64,000 nt of DNA, from contig OW799233.1 in assembly GCA_941918925.1 (NCBI GenBank), positions 56,387,841 to 56,451,840 on the forward strand, written 5' to 3'. Below, piece by piece: positions 22,051-35,519 of this stretch. Source of the stretch: Phyto melanocephala. Taxonomy: Eukaryota > Arthropoda > Insecta > Diptera > Rhinophoridae. Below the pieces are notes generated by a model. The model saw only the letters and a list, made by a program, of their open reading frames with translations. It ran no database searches and was not told where the DNA came from. The translations under genes were made by a program, and so were the position numbers. Within the stretch, counting starts at the first letter, position 1; the number at the start of each line of letters is the position of its first letter.

Positions 22051-22263
22051 ATTATTATATATTTTTTAATTTTTTTTTAGAACACAAACGTAAACTCAAT
22101 TTATAATTTTACAATTGGATGTTTTTATATATTTTTGTGTTTTATATGTATGTACGTATTTCATATGAGATGAATGGTGATACGAACTACTGTTATTGCA
22201 TGACTACACGTTGTAAAGGGTATATAAGATTCCGAACGGCCGAATATAGCGCTCTTACTTGTT
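22051..22263 (+). mobile_element. DINE-like subfamily D, 3' fragment
   Basis: It carries the 3' block TTGCATGACTACACGTTGTA and a mutated hairpin (TCCGAACGGCCGAAT) ending ATAGCGCTCTTACTTGTT. The 5' half is replaced by mariner E sequence. Confidence 0.65.
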
Positions 22264-22334
22264 ATAAAATCTTTTATACAACTTCTACTATCGGATAATT
22301 GGAGATCTCTAAATTTTTTTAAAGCATTATGTTA

Positions 22335-22898
22335 AGTTAATACTTACTGACAGCAAGGCGGCTATTAGGTCCCTTGAGAGTGTGTACAGCACATCGAAAA
22401 TTGCCCAGGAATACCCTTGTGTGGGTTCCAGGACATGGGGATATTGATGGTAATAATAGAGCTGATACACTTGCAAAAGCCGGTACTACCTTAGATTCGG
22501 TTGAATCCAGTTGTGGTATTCCCTTATCGAAGGGTAAGCAGCTAATCTCGCATCGATTACATTTGGATGCCAAGGAGAGATGGGTGAGAGAACCCACTTG
22601 TTTGGAAACCAGAAAGATCTGGCCTGACATGGATGTGCATAGGATGCAATATGCAGTGAATATGCCCCGAATCCACCTTAGGAACCTCATAGCGGTCATT
22701 ACCGGACACTGGCCTATAGGTACACATGCGAAAAGGCTGAAAATCCCTTACAACGACCGATCCACACCTTTGTAAACAGGACAGAATGGCTGAAGGGTCA
22801 GAGGGCGTTGGTGCCTACGGTATCACAACGGGACCCTCGGAAGACCCAAGTCAGCTATGCCTTCGGGCGGCTGCCAAATCTAACCTAACCTCACCTAA
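22335..22898 (+). pseudogene. LINE 3' fragment: RNase H domain and (CTAAC)n tail
   Basis: LTDSKAAIRSLESV at about 22343 and, after a frameshift, NTLVWVPGHGDIDGNNRADT at 22404 onward are RNase H motifs of non-LTR retrotransposons (second Asp in DSKAA; VPGHG and GNNRADTLAKAG). A downstream HWPIGTHAKRLKI stretch matches the region after RNase H. A stop follows at about 22773, then a 120-bp 3' tail that ends CTAACCTAACC. The reverse transcriptase part is missing (5' truncation is usual for LINEs). Clade is uncertain (I/LOA/R1-like, RNase H-bearing). Confidence 0.75.
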
Positions 22899-23089
22899 TT
22901 GCGCTAATCTAGGGTGCTTTTAAAAATAGCCGCTGTCCATCACAACTTTTAAGTTGTTAGATTGACATCGCTGATTCTAGTTTCTCAAACGTAAAAAGTA
23001 GAAATCAATCCGAAGCATTACCTTTTCTTCGCTCATTATATTTTCAATCACTTGTATTAGGAGTCTGTTTATAAAGTTAGGAAATACGA
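22899..23089. other. No feature recognised
   Basis: Short unassigned stretch between the LINE tail and an inverted minisatellite unit. Confidence 0.4.
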
Positions 23090-23235
23090 AATGTTCAAAA
23101 GTACCTTTTTGGACTACCGTAACATATTCAGTCACACGTTCGATTAATAATCACTAATTTCATAATTCTACGTTCATAAAAATAGAAAATACAAAAAATA
23201 CCAAAAAAATTTAATACCTTTTTTGGGTTATCAAT
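23090..23235 (-). repeat. Isolated diverged unit of the 118-bp minisatellite, inverted
   Basis: On the minus strand it reads with the same order as the array: GGTATTTTTTGTATTTTCTA, then TATGAACGTAGAATTATGAA, then AGTCCAAAAAGGTACTTTT. It is about one unit, well diverged, lying 3.1 kb from the Helitron. It is probably a remnant of another Helitron copy. Confidence 0.6.
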
Positions 23236-24127
23236 ATCGCATCAGTAACGCAATCTGATCCAAAAGTGCTGATGATGAAACCGTAGCGGTTTTCGAAAAT
23301 GCACTCCACTCGGCTAGTGTCGGGATAAAACAGACTTTTACAGTTTATGCTTCCTTTATTAAAAATTAAAAAAAATTAGTATCTTCATATAGAAGAATTA
23401 GAAATTTTAACGTTTTTTCTTTCAAATAATTTTCTTTGTTCAAGCTTTTATTTATTTGCACTACTTACCATTTTTACATATTTTATACACGAAAAATGCA
23501 GAAGGCAATTGTATATATACTTTTTTTCATTTTGTGTTTATTAATAATTTCATTATTTATTGTTTTTATTATTATTTTTTCATTTGCTAAAGAATTAAAT
23601 TTACAAAAGGTACATTATTTTCAAAATTTAAACACTAAATTAATACAATTGATTTTGCTATCATGTATTTATTTTTTTCTAGTCATTTATTTTAATTATA
23701 TTTTTTTTTCAATTAAATATTAACTAACAAATATTAACCAATAAGAAAATCAAAAAATATTATTTTTTTTTATAACAGTTAATTTTATATTTCTATTTAG
23801 TCGTACAAGTACAATTCTCATTTCCAATAATCTTTTTTTGTGTTTTGGTTTTATTTTTATATATGTATATGTAAATATGTACATTCATAGGTAATAACTT
23901 ATTGACTAATAACTATTTATTTTATAACTATGCATGTATTTAAAATTTAATTTTGCTTTTTTCTGGTTTATTCTTGTTCTTTGATTTTATATATTTTTTT
24001 AAGTATTTAAAATTATCTTAAACTAATAAATATATACAAGATTTTTCTTTTTTAAATCCAGATTATATGTTATCCAGAACATTGTTATATACAAACATAT
24101 ACACACACATTTATATACATAAAGATG
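23236..24127. other. No gene; very AT-rich
   Basis: A 95-codon frame at 23436-23723 encodes an Ile/Phe/Leu-dominated peptide that follows from AT composition and is not called. No RNA genes or element ends were seen. Confidence 0.45.
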
Positions 24128-24896
24128 GTAACAGAAAGAAAGGCCCAAAGTCGTATATTTTGAGTTTTTCAGTGCATCAAAAACATTTCCCGCAAATAAA
24201 TCTAGACGCAAAAAATTGAATGGAATAGTATCGAAAATAACAGTTTTACAAGCAATTTTACAAAAAAAAGTTACATTATAAAGGGTCCGCCATCTAACGT
24301 TTTTTTTAACTAGTGCTTATTTCGTAAATGGTAACTATTAGCTCATGTCTGATTTGACAGATAATTAGTTTTATTCTTCCGCTGAACGAATATGGTTGTG
24401 TATACGCTTGAACAACGCTGGGAAATATTGCGACATTACTTTGGCCGATCTTGCCAAAACAATCATCTTTTCAAATGAAGCTCATTTTAATCTTGGCGGG
24501 TATGTAAACAAACAAAATTGTCGTATTTAGGGCACAGAAAACCCGCACGCATACATTGCAAAGCCGATACACCCAAAACGAGGTGCGGATTTTGGTCCAG
24601 AGGCATAATTGGGCCATTTTTCTTCGAAAATGAGCAAAGCAGTGGCCGTAGTCAATGGCGATCGTTATCGGGCCTTGTTGAACGAATTTTTGTTCACAAA
24701 AATTAAAGAGGAGGATATTAGCAACATTTGGTTTCAACAGGCACTACGTGCCACACAGCCGATGCTACACTTTTTTTTATAGCATTTAAAAAAAAAAAAT
24801 TATTTGGCGGATCCTTTATTAATACAGTTTCTGTTACGTTTTTACCCTCTTATGTAAAGTTGCAATTATTTGAGTTAGGGCCTTTCTGCTTGTGAC
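24128..24896. mobile_element. MITE with GTNACAG...GAAAGGCC ends, split by mariner E
   Basis: The left end GTAACAGAAAGAAAGGCCC and the inverted right end GTCACAAGCAGAAAGGCCC form imperfect terminal repeats. A second copy without insertion lies at 61905-62114 and shares CAATTATTTGAGTTAGGGCC and TTTTACAAGC. Excluding the mariner the MITE is about 230 bp. The superfamily is not assigned because target duplications are not clear. Confidence 0.65.
24281..24816 (+). mobile_element. Mariner-like family E, internally deleted copy with both ends
   Basis: It is flanked by TA (24279-24280 and 24817-24818). The ends are AAGGGTCCGCCA and, inverted, AAGGATCCGCCA. The plus strand encodes decayed transposase pieces: EAHFNLGGYVNKQNCRI then a stop, GTENPHAY, GDRYRALLNEF, NIWFQQ. 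The N-terminal HTH region and the C-terminal third are deleted. At 536 bp it is non-autonomous. Confidence 0.8.
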
Positions 24897-26239
24897 TGAC
24901 GATACTAGTGCTTGTATTGTTTAGTTTGCGATTACGATATGCTGTAAAAAAAATCGTTTTAAGTCTTGGTTCGCCATTGCATGGTGACACATTTAAAACA
25001 AAAATAATAAAAATCACCTGTGATACATTTTCGACATCAAATTATATTATTAAAAAAACACAATTCATTATTTTTTTTTAATTAGAATTCTTAATTACAA
25101 TCAATAAAAAAATATTTTGTTTTATTACCACACCTAAAAGGAACACTTTGTTGTTAAATGTCAATAAGTCTCTAGAACATTTTTTTTATTATTGATAACT
25201 GCTCTTAGATATTATACCGTGTACCAGCGTTTTGTGGACATAATAAGTCGCATGTGGTCATTAATCTAGAGACTAAATATAATAAAATTCAACTTTTAAT
25301 TTTCTGATTTTATAAAAAAGTTACTTTATTTCCTGAAATAAAATATATTGCTTGCAAAAGTACGATGGCATACCAAATAGAGTCAATCGGTTATTGAAGA
25401 ATGTATTTCGTCCAACAGGCATCTAACTTAATATAAATACGTCACTTAGGAGAACTTTTGAGTTCACCACTTGTGTTTTTATCGCTCGTTATAAACAATT
25501 TTTTTCTTATAATTTGTTTTCTAAACCTGTTGCAAAAATTTTGCATTGCAAGTCAACAAAATTGACTGGTAGACGGCTGATATATTTACAATGACTTTTT
25601 TCTATGAAATTTTTTACACAAATGTCAACTCTAATAGTGCGCACAATATCACAACAAACTGAAGGTGAAAGGCGTATTCTATTTAAAAATTTTTTGTTCT
25701 TTTGTCAAGACAAGGGTGTGTAAGAATATAGCATTATCAATTGTGAAAATCCAATTGCCAATATAAATGCAAATACGTATTTATTGAGGAGTTGCTTGGA
25801 AAATATAATAATTTTTTTTAACTATATTTAATTTAATTTAATTTAATTTGAATATTTACAATATTAAGGGCATCCTCTCTTCTATCGTATATACACCTTT
25901 GCATTTACAAACATTTATGTTTAATATATTCAAATGGATATCGATGAGAATGGGGCATAAACAAATACTTTATGTACATAAAACAACATACACACAGTCA
26001 TTCATACATACATACATACGTACATACATACATACGTACGTATTAAATTTAAATGAATTGTTTGATAAATTGTTTAAATTTTTATTTTCAAGGTGTAACC
26101 ATAATTTGTTCTTTGCAATGTTTGAGTTTAATGACACTTAATTCTGCAATGTATGTTTCAATGGTGCGGACTGATAAAATGTCGTCAAAGTCGTCAACTG
26201 CATTCTTAAAAACCTCAGTTGAGGGCTGTGGCGATCTCT
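24897..26239. other. No gene; CATA/CGTA microsatellite at about 26006-26042
   Basis: AT-rich DNA. A (CATA)n tract with CGTA variants lies just before the LINE. The 97-codon frame at 25848-26141 runs through this microsatellite and is not a gene. Confidence 0.5.
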
Positions 26240-28960
26240 TCTAAGTCATACGGGCTCCAGAGTTACCTTTACGGCAAAGAGTAAAAGTATGGGTTCCACC
26301 ACCCAAATTATATTGTCGACGTAGGCCAAGCGGAACGAAGGTCTCATTACAGGACAATGGAAGTTGGTGACTTCACTGTTCTGCAAGAAGAACGCAGAAT
26401 GGGATATCATATACGCCGTGCATCAGGTATCCTTAAGAAGGCCGGGAAAAGAAATCTAGGTTGTCAGGTTTAGTGTTGAGTTCATCAGATTGCCAAGAAA
26501 GCTGCGAGTAGTGTGAATAAAGCTGCACTACACTGAACCAGCTTAAGCTGAACTGACAACTCACCTTAACAGATTGCAGAAGGTTGTGGACGTAATCCAG
26601 GATCCTTGGATTAACAACAACCAAGTTCGAGAATTAGGGTTAAGGGACTTCGGAGACCCAGGGATTACTTACGGAAAGGCACTTTTCGGGCTGTGTGAAT
26701 ATAGACGATGTTCATTTAACGAAGGTCGACATAAGGTCAATCGATAGTGATAGGGAGATAGTTGGGGAGATTGTAATGACGGATAAAGTGGCATGAGCGT
26801 TTACGACTTTAAGAGACTATAAATCCTTGGGTCCAGTTGGGATTATCCCTGCCATGTTGCAAAATGTCTCGGATCATTTACTCCTAGTATTGTCGAGGGT
26901 GTTTACAGCGTGTTCCCTGAGGAGGCACATACCTAAGGAGTAAAGAGAGAGGTTAGGGTTATTTTTATACCTAAGGCTGATAGGACAGGACACGTGAAGC
27001 CGAGAGATTTCAGAACTATTAGCGTATCGTTTTTTCTGCTCAAGTCGTTAGAGAGACTGGTCGGTCTTTATCTGATGGGTTTTAATGATCCCCACGTCAT
27101 TAGTGGGTCTCAAATGCTTCTCTTAAGGGTAGATCTGTTGAAGTGCTCAGCGTGATGTGGTAGGTTTATTGGAACGTAGCTTTCATGATAACGAATATAT
27201 ACTAGCTGCGTTTTTTGATGTTTAAGGTGCCTTAGAGGAGATAAGGACGGCTTTATATTGGCTTACCATCAGGGATTTTCTGGTAAGATGAATAACCTAG
27301 ATGTTGGAAATAAGGGTTATAAATTCAAGATTGGGGATTTATGTATGAAGAGAGACCAAGGGGACCGCAGGGAGGGGTTTTATCGCCCCAATTGTGGCTA
27401 CTAATAGTCAATGTTATCTTGATTCAATTTGAAAGTGAAGGCAGGCAGATCGTGGCATACGCGGATGACGTGGCGCTGCTTGTCAGTGGAAGATTTCTTC
27501 CGACGAGTTTAGCGAGGTTCTTCAATCGGCACTATGTACACTATCGTTTTGGATTTCAGAGAATAGACTGGATGCAAACGTGGCAGACTGAACTAGTTCT
27601 CTTTACAACAAGATATAAGATTGAGGCGTTAAAGCGACCGATGCTTAATCGGGTAGAGTTTGAATTGGCCACTAAGGCGAAATATCTGGATGCAGTCCTG
27701 GACAGTAAGCTATGAGGTGGTAATACATAGGAAAAAGTGTCGCCTGAATGCCTACTACACTTACGGGAACACCATAGGCAAGACAATAGGACTATGAGCT
27801 AAAGTTGTAAAGAGGATTTACACGACGGTGGTAAGACCCATTCTGAGATATGGATGTACTGTGTGGTGTGAGGTATTGGAGAAATGTTGTTATAGGAAGC
27901 TTCTTACAAAGCTCAAAAGTGTGGTTCAGTAAACATCACTGGTTTCATGAGAAGCACGTCTCAGGGGCCGCTGGATACAATTCTCAATACTGTGCCTATA
28001 GAGTTTTGTGTGATGGGAATGGCAGGATAGGTGAATCGGGTTTGAATAAGTTATTGAATATTGGTCACACTAGGATTTTAAGAGAAACTGGTGTCCAGGA
28101 TTATGTTTAATGTCATGGAATTCTGATGGACTATATGGCCATAGAGATCAGTTTTGATAAGACACCCACACTTATAAGGAGGGATTGTTGGTTAGTATCC
28201 GATGAATTGTATAAGGAGTGTGTAATTTTTACGGATGAATCGAGGATGGATATAGGTAGATAGGTAGGTATATATATGTTGGAGGTGAAGGAGGTCTTAC
28301 AGACTAAATGGTAACTGTAATGTGTTCTAAGCGGATATACATATTGGCTATGTATAAAGCAACGGATGTCACACAAGAACATGTTCTGTGGGGTAGGGAG
28401 GTTAATATTTACGTGGATGGTCAGGCGGCGTTCAGGGCCTTGAAGGAACATTATAACAAATCTAGGCTGGTAAGGGATGTAGGACACCACATGATAGACT
28501 TATAAGCCTCCTCAATGTCAGATTGTGTTGGGTACCAGGGAATAGTGGAATTGGCGGCATTGAAATTGCTGACCAACTTGCAAGCGCTGGATCGGCACTG
28601 AGTTCGACATGCGAAGAGGGCATGGTAGGCTCACCGATCTGTGTAGATCTCGAACAGAATTTATATTGCATGAAGGATAAGAACAGACTGCAAAGTGTCA
28701 ACGAAGAATTTGTGGCCCAAATTAAACTCGGCGGGTTCTACGGTACTTCTAGGCCTGAATAGAGTATGTATAAGGCCGCTATTGGGGTCTTGACGGGACA
28801 TTGTCCGGTGAGAGCTAGAATTAGTTGATGGTATTGCGGGACTTTGGATTATTGTAGGATGTGTGAGGATAAGGAGAAGTTGGAGACTGTAAAACACACG
28901 GACAGTGGGGCCCGATTGGGTTTCAACGAGTCTTTTACTTATTTCTCTTGTGTACTATTT
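26240..28960 (+). pseudogene. Decayed non-LTR retrotransposon (reverse transcriptase and RNase H)
   Basis: Frames shift repeatedly, but the order is clear. A region resembling the start of the RT domain (YKSLGPVGIIPAMLQNVSDH at about 26820; VIFIPKADRTGHVKPRDFRT at about 26955; LLKSLERLVGLYL) is followed by RGPQGGVLSPQLWLLIVNVI at 27359, the catalytic YADDVALLV at 27458, and YKIEALKRPML and KYLDAVLDSKL to 27713. RNase H follows: NIYVDGQAAFRALKEHYNKS at about 28407 and CWVPGNSGIGGIEIADQLAS at 28524. A Cys-rich CRMCEDKEKLETVKH motif lies near 28857. It belongs to an RNase H-bearing LINE clade (I/LOA/R1-like; not resolved). It is inactive. 5' end, target duplication and tail are not defined. Confidence 0.78.
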
Positions 28961-31583
28961 CTTTCCTCTGTTCATCTTTTCTTCTACTTATTTCGGTTTT
29001 TCTGCTATTAAAGGGAACACAATGGAGTGAGGGAGGGAGTGCCTTTTGCACCCCCCTTTACACGGAATGACAAACCTACATACATTTACATTTTCTGCAA
29101 AAGGTATACAAAGTGCTACGTAACAATTGCAGTTACAATATTTACAGTAGTTGAAAATTAAAATATCCAGATAACACCAACACCGCCATTATTTACATAC
29201 TCTCTAATTATACATTCAAAAGATATGTGATTTTGTATTCAATAAATTATGAACGGAGGAGAATTTTGCCGTGCAACCTTTTTAGTATGTTTTTAAGCAA
29301 CAGTTGATAAAAAACCTTATGTACTTATGTACAAATTAAATATTAAAAATAACAAGCGCGTGGTTTAACATTTGAAATTCAACTTGTATAAGGCTTATGC
29401 TCGAATTTAATATTGAACAAACCTTCTATGAACTCCAACATATGTTCGTATGTTTGTTTGTATGTATGTAAGTATGTATGAATGTTGTGTGTAAATACAA
29501 TTAGATTTCTAAATATATACATATTTTCACAATTTGTTAAATAATTAACGATATTTTACGGTAATGATTTATAATAACGACGTTGATAAAGACCATTATT
29601 CTAAAAATTATTGGCTACGTGGAATGTGTTCAATACAGAAGGTGTTAATGTGTATGTGACTGTAGTTTAAAAATGCTAATTATTTTTACACAAAATCAAA
29701 ACAATGTAGCAAACATTTTTTATAATCGTTACTGATGTCGTTCTTATTTTATTTAGTTGTTTTAATTGCATTTTGAAAAATGTTTATTTATATTAAATTT
29801 TTTTTGTGATTCATGCCAACTAATCAAAATTAAATACATGTTTATGTATTTAGACATATTTGCATAAATTGCGAAACATATTTGTTTTTATAGCTACTCA
29901 CAAAAACAATTTAATATACAATACATAATTTATTTTGCATTAAGTCTAATGTACAAATTTATATTATGCAGTATTGGCAGTTGGATCAGTATATAAGTAT
30001 TAAATTACACACATATTTACATGTGTATACGTATAACGTAATTAAATAATATTCATATCATGGGATTTAAACAAAGGATTTAAATGCACGTTGAATATAT
30101 ATATGTATATATATAAAAGCACTTAAATCTTAAAATTTTCCGTTTAATATCCTTAAATTTGTATTCATAGGATCAGAACGATCTGAATCGTAGGCGCTAT
30201 CGTTGCAACATTTGGACGGACAAAGCCAAATCTTAAGAACTGCATAATAGCCAAAAATGGAACTATATACTTGTTGTAGATACATTTTTCGAAGCGTTAC
30301 GAACAAGATGAGAAGACTTTATTATTATTTCATTTTTTTCTTGGTTATTCATGTACAAATTTTTAAATAACAACTAGTGTGGTTTTGTGAAGGCATATAA
30401 AATCATATTTAAATTGGTTTTTATATTAAACTTTATATTAAAGCTGTTCGGTAAAATAACGATAATAAGTAAACATAGACAAGAGATTCAACGCACCTAC
30501 ATGAGGGAAATAGACAATATTATTTCAGTACTATTGTTTAATTTCATAACTGGTAAATTACTAACTTTAGCTTACTGAAATCATTTAATAAAAAGTACTC
30601 ATAAAACTGTTTTCCGCTTATGAAAGTATACATATATGCCTGAATTTAAATCAGATTTATTTAAAAGAAAAAAATCTTTTTTGAAGTAAAAAGCTATGAA
30701 AACACTCTTTCTTTATTATAAAACACTATCGAATTCTTCTAAAATTAATTTTATAAAAAATGGTTCAACCATAGTGCACGATGTTAATTGTGAGTCACAC
30801 CTTAACGTAAATTTTTTTGTCCAACTTAATTTGAAATTTTTTTGCTTCAGTATTTGAGATATTTAACCATTGAGAGGTATGCAATTAGGCAGCGCGTTGC
30901 AGCCTTTAATGAACATTTGCGTTAAATAAAAATGCATTTAATTTACTTCGTGATTTTTTTATTCAGCACAATCGACCTCAACAATAGGGAGAGGTCTGTA
31001 GGATGTGCATGCTTGCCCAGTTTGTACTGTGGAAGAAATTGCTGTTGTCAGCGATAGTGTCGCAGAAGAGCCGTCAACCTCAACTCGACATTGTGCCTAT
31101 CAATTGAACATCACATTCTCATTGAAAATATGAACCATCAGATAGAAGTGTGCCACCGAAGCCGTGTTAAGCATTTGACCAGTAATTCCTTACAAACTTT
31201 TTGTTTTATTTATCGTGCCTTTTTGAATGGACCGGACTGTGAATAAGCTAATAAAATTTTTAACTGAATTTATAGTCATAAATTAATTTATTATTTTTCA
31301 ATATTATTCCATAAAGCTTTTAATAACAATTAATAATAATATTTATAATAAATCAAATGTAAAAACTATTTATGATTAATGAAACCCTTTTTGGTTTTAA
31401 CGAAGAATTTAAAATGTATGTTATACGAAATGATTAGACTAGTTCTCAAAATGCGGCTTAGTTTTTGTTTAATTAAAATCAACGTTTTCTTTTATCTACA
31501 TTTAAATGATGGCCATCATGAAATACAAGTAAGAAAGTGTTGTATACATTCAGCATTTTGTGTCAAGGTGAAGTATAACCACT
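28961..31583. other. No intact gene; one very decayed mariner at about 30770-31240
   Basis: The stretch is AT-rich with short TATG repeats near 29450 and 30100. In 30770-31240 the segments CACAATCGACC, AAGAAATTGCTGTTGTCAGC, GAAGAGCCGTCAACC and CCATCAGATAGAAGTGTGCC parallel passenger C (compare 13340-13620), so it is an old relative of that transposase. A 63-codon frame at 30387-30578 has no recognised motif. Confidence 0.45.
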
Positions 31584-31922
31584 TAAGGCCATGACTGACT
31601 ATACTACAAAGTCGTGCGATTACGTCAAATAAAAATCTGATAGTTTTCTGTCCTACATGAAAAAATCGCAACAAAATGTGTTATTGGATGCCACACTGTC
31701 ATACTTGCTTGGAAAAAATAACTTGCTTGGAAAAATAAAATAAAAAAAAATCGCACAGAAACTATTATTTTATGAAAATTTCCAAAAGATTATCAAATCG
31801 GACACACTTGTCAAAAAATCTGTCACACATGTTCATTTTGTGTCCACACTATCACACTTTCTGAACACACATACAATTTTTGACATATCGAACGACTAAA
31901 TCTGATAGTCAGTCATGGCCTT
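31584..31922. mobile_element. MITE with AAGGCCATGACTGACTAT terminal inverted repeats
   Basis: The left end TTAAGGCCATGACTGACTAT and the right end ATAGTCAGTCATGGCCTTTA are perfect inverted copies over about 18 bp. The interior contains several ATCTGATAG, CTGTCA and ACACTNTCACAC motifs but no coding frame. The target duplication could be TAA/TTA; it is not certain. About 339 bp. Confidence 0.65.
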
Positions 31923-34900
31923 TAGTCTTGAATAACACCAAAATTAATGCGTCGATTGTAATGTAATGCGGCTTGTTCTATTTATTTTATGTGCAAGTGA
32001 AAAACATTAGATCTTTAATATCTCTATTAATCTTTAATGAATTTTTAAAATCAAATATATATAAATAAACAATTTTCATACGTTACTAAAGTCGATTTTT
32101 TGTTACGCATCTTACTTTCACATTGTACAACCGATTTTATTTTAAAAAAAAAATACCTCTTGAACAGAATTTTTGTGCAGATGGTATTTTAATCTTCTTA
32201 AAGTTAATTTAGTATTTTAACAGTTATAAGTTGCCACTAACTCATGCGCAAACCATATGTGTGTAACAAAACCAAAAAATGATTGTTGTGATAATTGTTT
32301 ACTGCTTTTTGCAAAAACAGTGCTTTATATGTAGGGTGAAAAAAAAACAAAAAAAAAAACAAACGAAGGAAGTATAGTCACTGCTGGTTTTGCACTGTAA
32401 CAGCTCAGCCTGCAAAATAGTACGACAATATCTGAATTAGACAAGTCTGACAAATTTCTGGTCCTTTTATGGATATTTCGTACATATCTCTATTAGACAT
32501 GTCAGGGAAATTTGATGTACTGAATCAAAATTAACAAAATTAACAAATTAATTAAATAAAAGTTTTGATTATTTTGGCATTAAGAGATTATAAATAAAAC
32601 GAGACTGTATCGGTGAGCACATATTAGCTTTATATGCACTTAAGTGAAAGTTTCTTATTGGACTTTCAAAGTATGTATAAAAATCATAATACAGTTTGCT
32701 GAGATCATTAAGTTATTCAGACTAATCTAGATTATAAAAATTATAAAAAGTATATTGTGTTTGTCATTTAGTGCTTTTCTAACTAAACTGTACAGTTTTT
32801 TTTTTTTTTTATAGATACCTTTATGAAAAACGCCTAAAGTAATTTATCTACAATATAGTGTTGATATCGATGTCCGTGTATTAAACGCATAAATAAAATA
32901 ACAAGGATTTCATAAGAACCCACTTTAGCTGCAGCAGTCAGACATTATCTTAATCGCTAATCTCTGACAGCATCACTTGAATATTAATATTCTTAAAACC
33001 TTATGCGTGTGTAATTGTGCATGACAAACATTATTTCTAGCATTTACCGCTTTCCTTTTATCTCATTGTTATTTAATTCAAACAATTAGCAGCAATTAAT
33101 GACTATTTATATTAGGTAATTTGTTGATATTATATGTATTATAGTACTCGTAGGTATATGTCTGTATGATTAAGTAAACATAATAAGTACAGATTTACAT
33201 GCACAAGGATCAAGCTTAATATGAATCTAATTTATATTCATATTGGCACTCAAATGTGTGCAGACGCATACATCTTGTTGTTTGCTATTTACTATGAATT
33301 CTCGGCTTCCGCAAAGTGTTTGATATTAATGAATTGTTACAAAAGGAACATGCAGACATAAACATCCTTTTCAAATTTATTTGGAATTAATGTCAAATTA
33401 ATATCAGCTACATATGCATGTGTTAAAATAAAAATGTATAAATAAGTGAAATGTTTTCGCTCAAGTACACAGTAGAGTTTCTAGTCGAATAAAGTTTCTG
33501 GAATTTATTTTCTTACTAATTCCGAGAGAAATTTTCGGAAATTATTTTTTCATTTGCTTTTTTCAAATAGCTTACTCATATGTATCTTAAATCACAAATT
33601 TATTTATTAACATCTATAATCATTATACCTTGTGTGTTAATTGACTTAATATGAAAAAGTTCACGAATATTAGGCTTTAACTTATTTGGTTCTCCTTAAA
33701 GATTTAAATAAATATGAATTTTGGTATTGAAAATTAAAAAAAGGATTCGATGATAAAAGGCTTTCATAACGCAACATTAAAAAATATATATTTATAGTTA
33801 ATCTGACCTTATTTTATAAATCCCTTCATTATGAAACATAAATTTACTTAAAAGTCAGTAACTTAGCTCTAAAAATAGGTTTTATTTATTTATTTTTTTT
33901 TGTATTTTATAAAAGGAGTTCATGCACAATATATTTAAAGTATTGTGTATGATTATTATTCAAAAGATTATATTGTATTATATGTAGGCTTTCTGTATTA
34001 GAATTATTGTTAAAAACGAAATACATAATTTATTAAAAAAAAAAGGTTAAATTAATTTTAAAATCAATATTTTTGAAACACTTTTAATCAAACAATATCA
34101 GGTATGAGCACACAAATATACACTAAAGAGCGGCACAAGTATAAGAAAAATTGCTTCAAGCAATCGCATTAAAATTGAGAGGGTGTGTGTATATAATTCT
34201 CTAATTATAAAATAAATGCAATCTATACTTTGATAGATATGTGTTTTGCTTTACGTTCAAAACGTTTAAAAAAGAACAAAATTGAAATCAAATAAAGTGA
34301 AATCAAAACAAAGATCAAATAAAATATCAAAACTGAAATAGAACTTTCAAAGCATGTTTAAATGTTATGACGGTAGACCTAGACCAAAGAAAAACTTACG
34401 CAAAATCATTAACTTGTAATGTTTTGTAATAAGATGAGTTCACATGAACTGGAAAAATCTCTTATAAGAAATTGTTTTCTATTCAAACTGCCGTAAATGT
34501 AATTATTAAGTATGACTGCTGCTTAATATTTTTAAAATTGTTTTATGTATTCTTTTGTACTCGATGATTCTGCTATGCTGTACTGTTTATTTCATTGTCG
34601 TGTTTTGTTTTGATATTCGACTTTGTTTGAAAACACTATCAAATTGGTGGATAAATAGTGATGACTTGCACTAAATTATACTGATTGAAAGTAGTATGAA
34701 ATAAAATACAATACAAAACATTTTGCTCAGCTCTTTAATATGAAAAAAAAATCTGAAATAAGACCCTTGAATGAAATACTCTCAACAAATATTGGCGTCT
34801 AACTTTAAAGCAATAAAAATGTTCATGTTATCCTGTGTAGTATGTTCATCAATATTACATTCGAAGTGTTCTTGGAAACAACACACATATGTATGTATAT

Positions 34901-35519
34901 ACGTATTACTAACATACATATACATATGTAAGTATTTATATACTTCTGATAAGCAATAAAAACCAAAAAACAAAACTTAATAAACAATAAGAAAAAAAAA
35001 AATCAAAAAATATACTTTCCCGGTTATTGACAGAATAACAAACAGAAGTTCGTTGCTGTTTTAGTTCTTTTGCCATAAAATTCAAGTGCCCTTTGAAAAC
35101 ATGTTTGTATCCACATGCATGCGAGTATAGATAGACATACATAGCGATGTTACTGCGGAATTTTTTCTTTTGTGAAATATTAAATCGACACTACCGCACT
35201 ACCACATAAAACGTGGAAGGAAACAGTTGATTATATTTTTGCGAGCGTCAAAAAGAATTCGTAGGGAACACATTGAGTTTTTTTTAGTCGTTTGTATACT
35301 TTATTTTAAAAATTGACTTTAAATTTACTATCACAAAGTAAATAAATTATTTTACCAACCATAACCACCTATAGTGAGAAACAAGTGTTATAATTTTATC
35401 AAATATTATATGAGATATGATGAAGAAGAAATCTGGTTTTATGCCCCGTTACTCCTTATTTATGAAAATTTTTCTGTCTATAGGATATTTATTTATCATA
35501 AAGAATCATACGTTTAACA
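31923..35519. other. No gene recognised
   Basis: A long AT-rich intergenic stretch with short open frames (for example at 34771-34959 and 34936-35142) that have no motif and overlap microsatellite-like CATATGTATG sequence. No tRNA boxes, element termini or repeats shared with the rest of the window were found. Confidence 0.45.

Noticed and set aside
23436..23723. 95-codon hydrophobic frame
   Set aside because: The Ile/Phe/Leu content follows from extreme AT richness; there is no homology, no splice context and no conserved motif.
34771..35142. Overlapping 60-70 codon frames on both strands
   Set aside because: They run through CATATGTATG simple sequence and have no recognisable motif.
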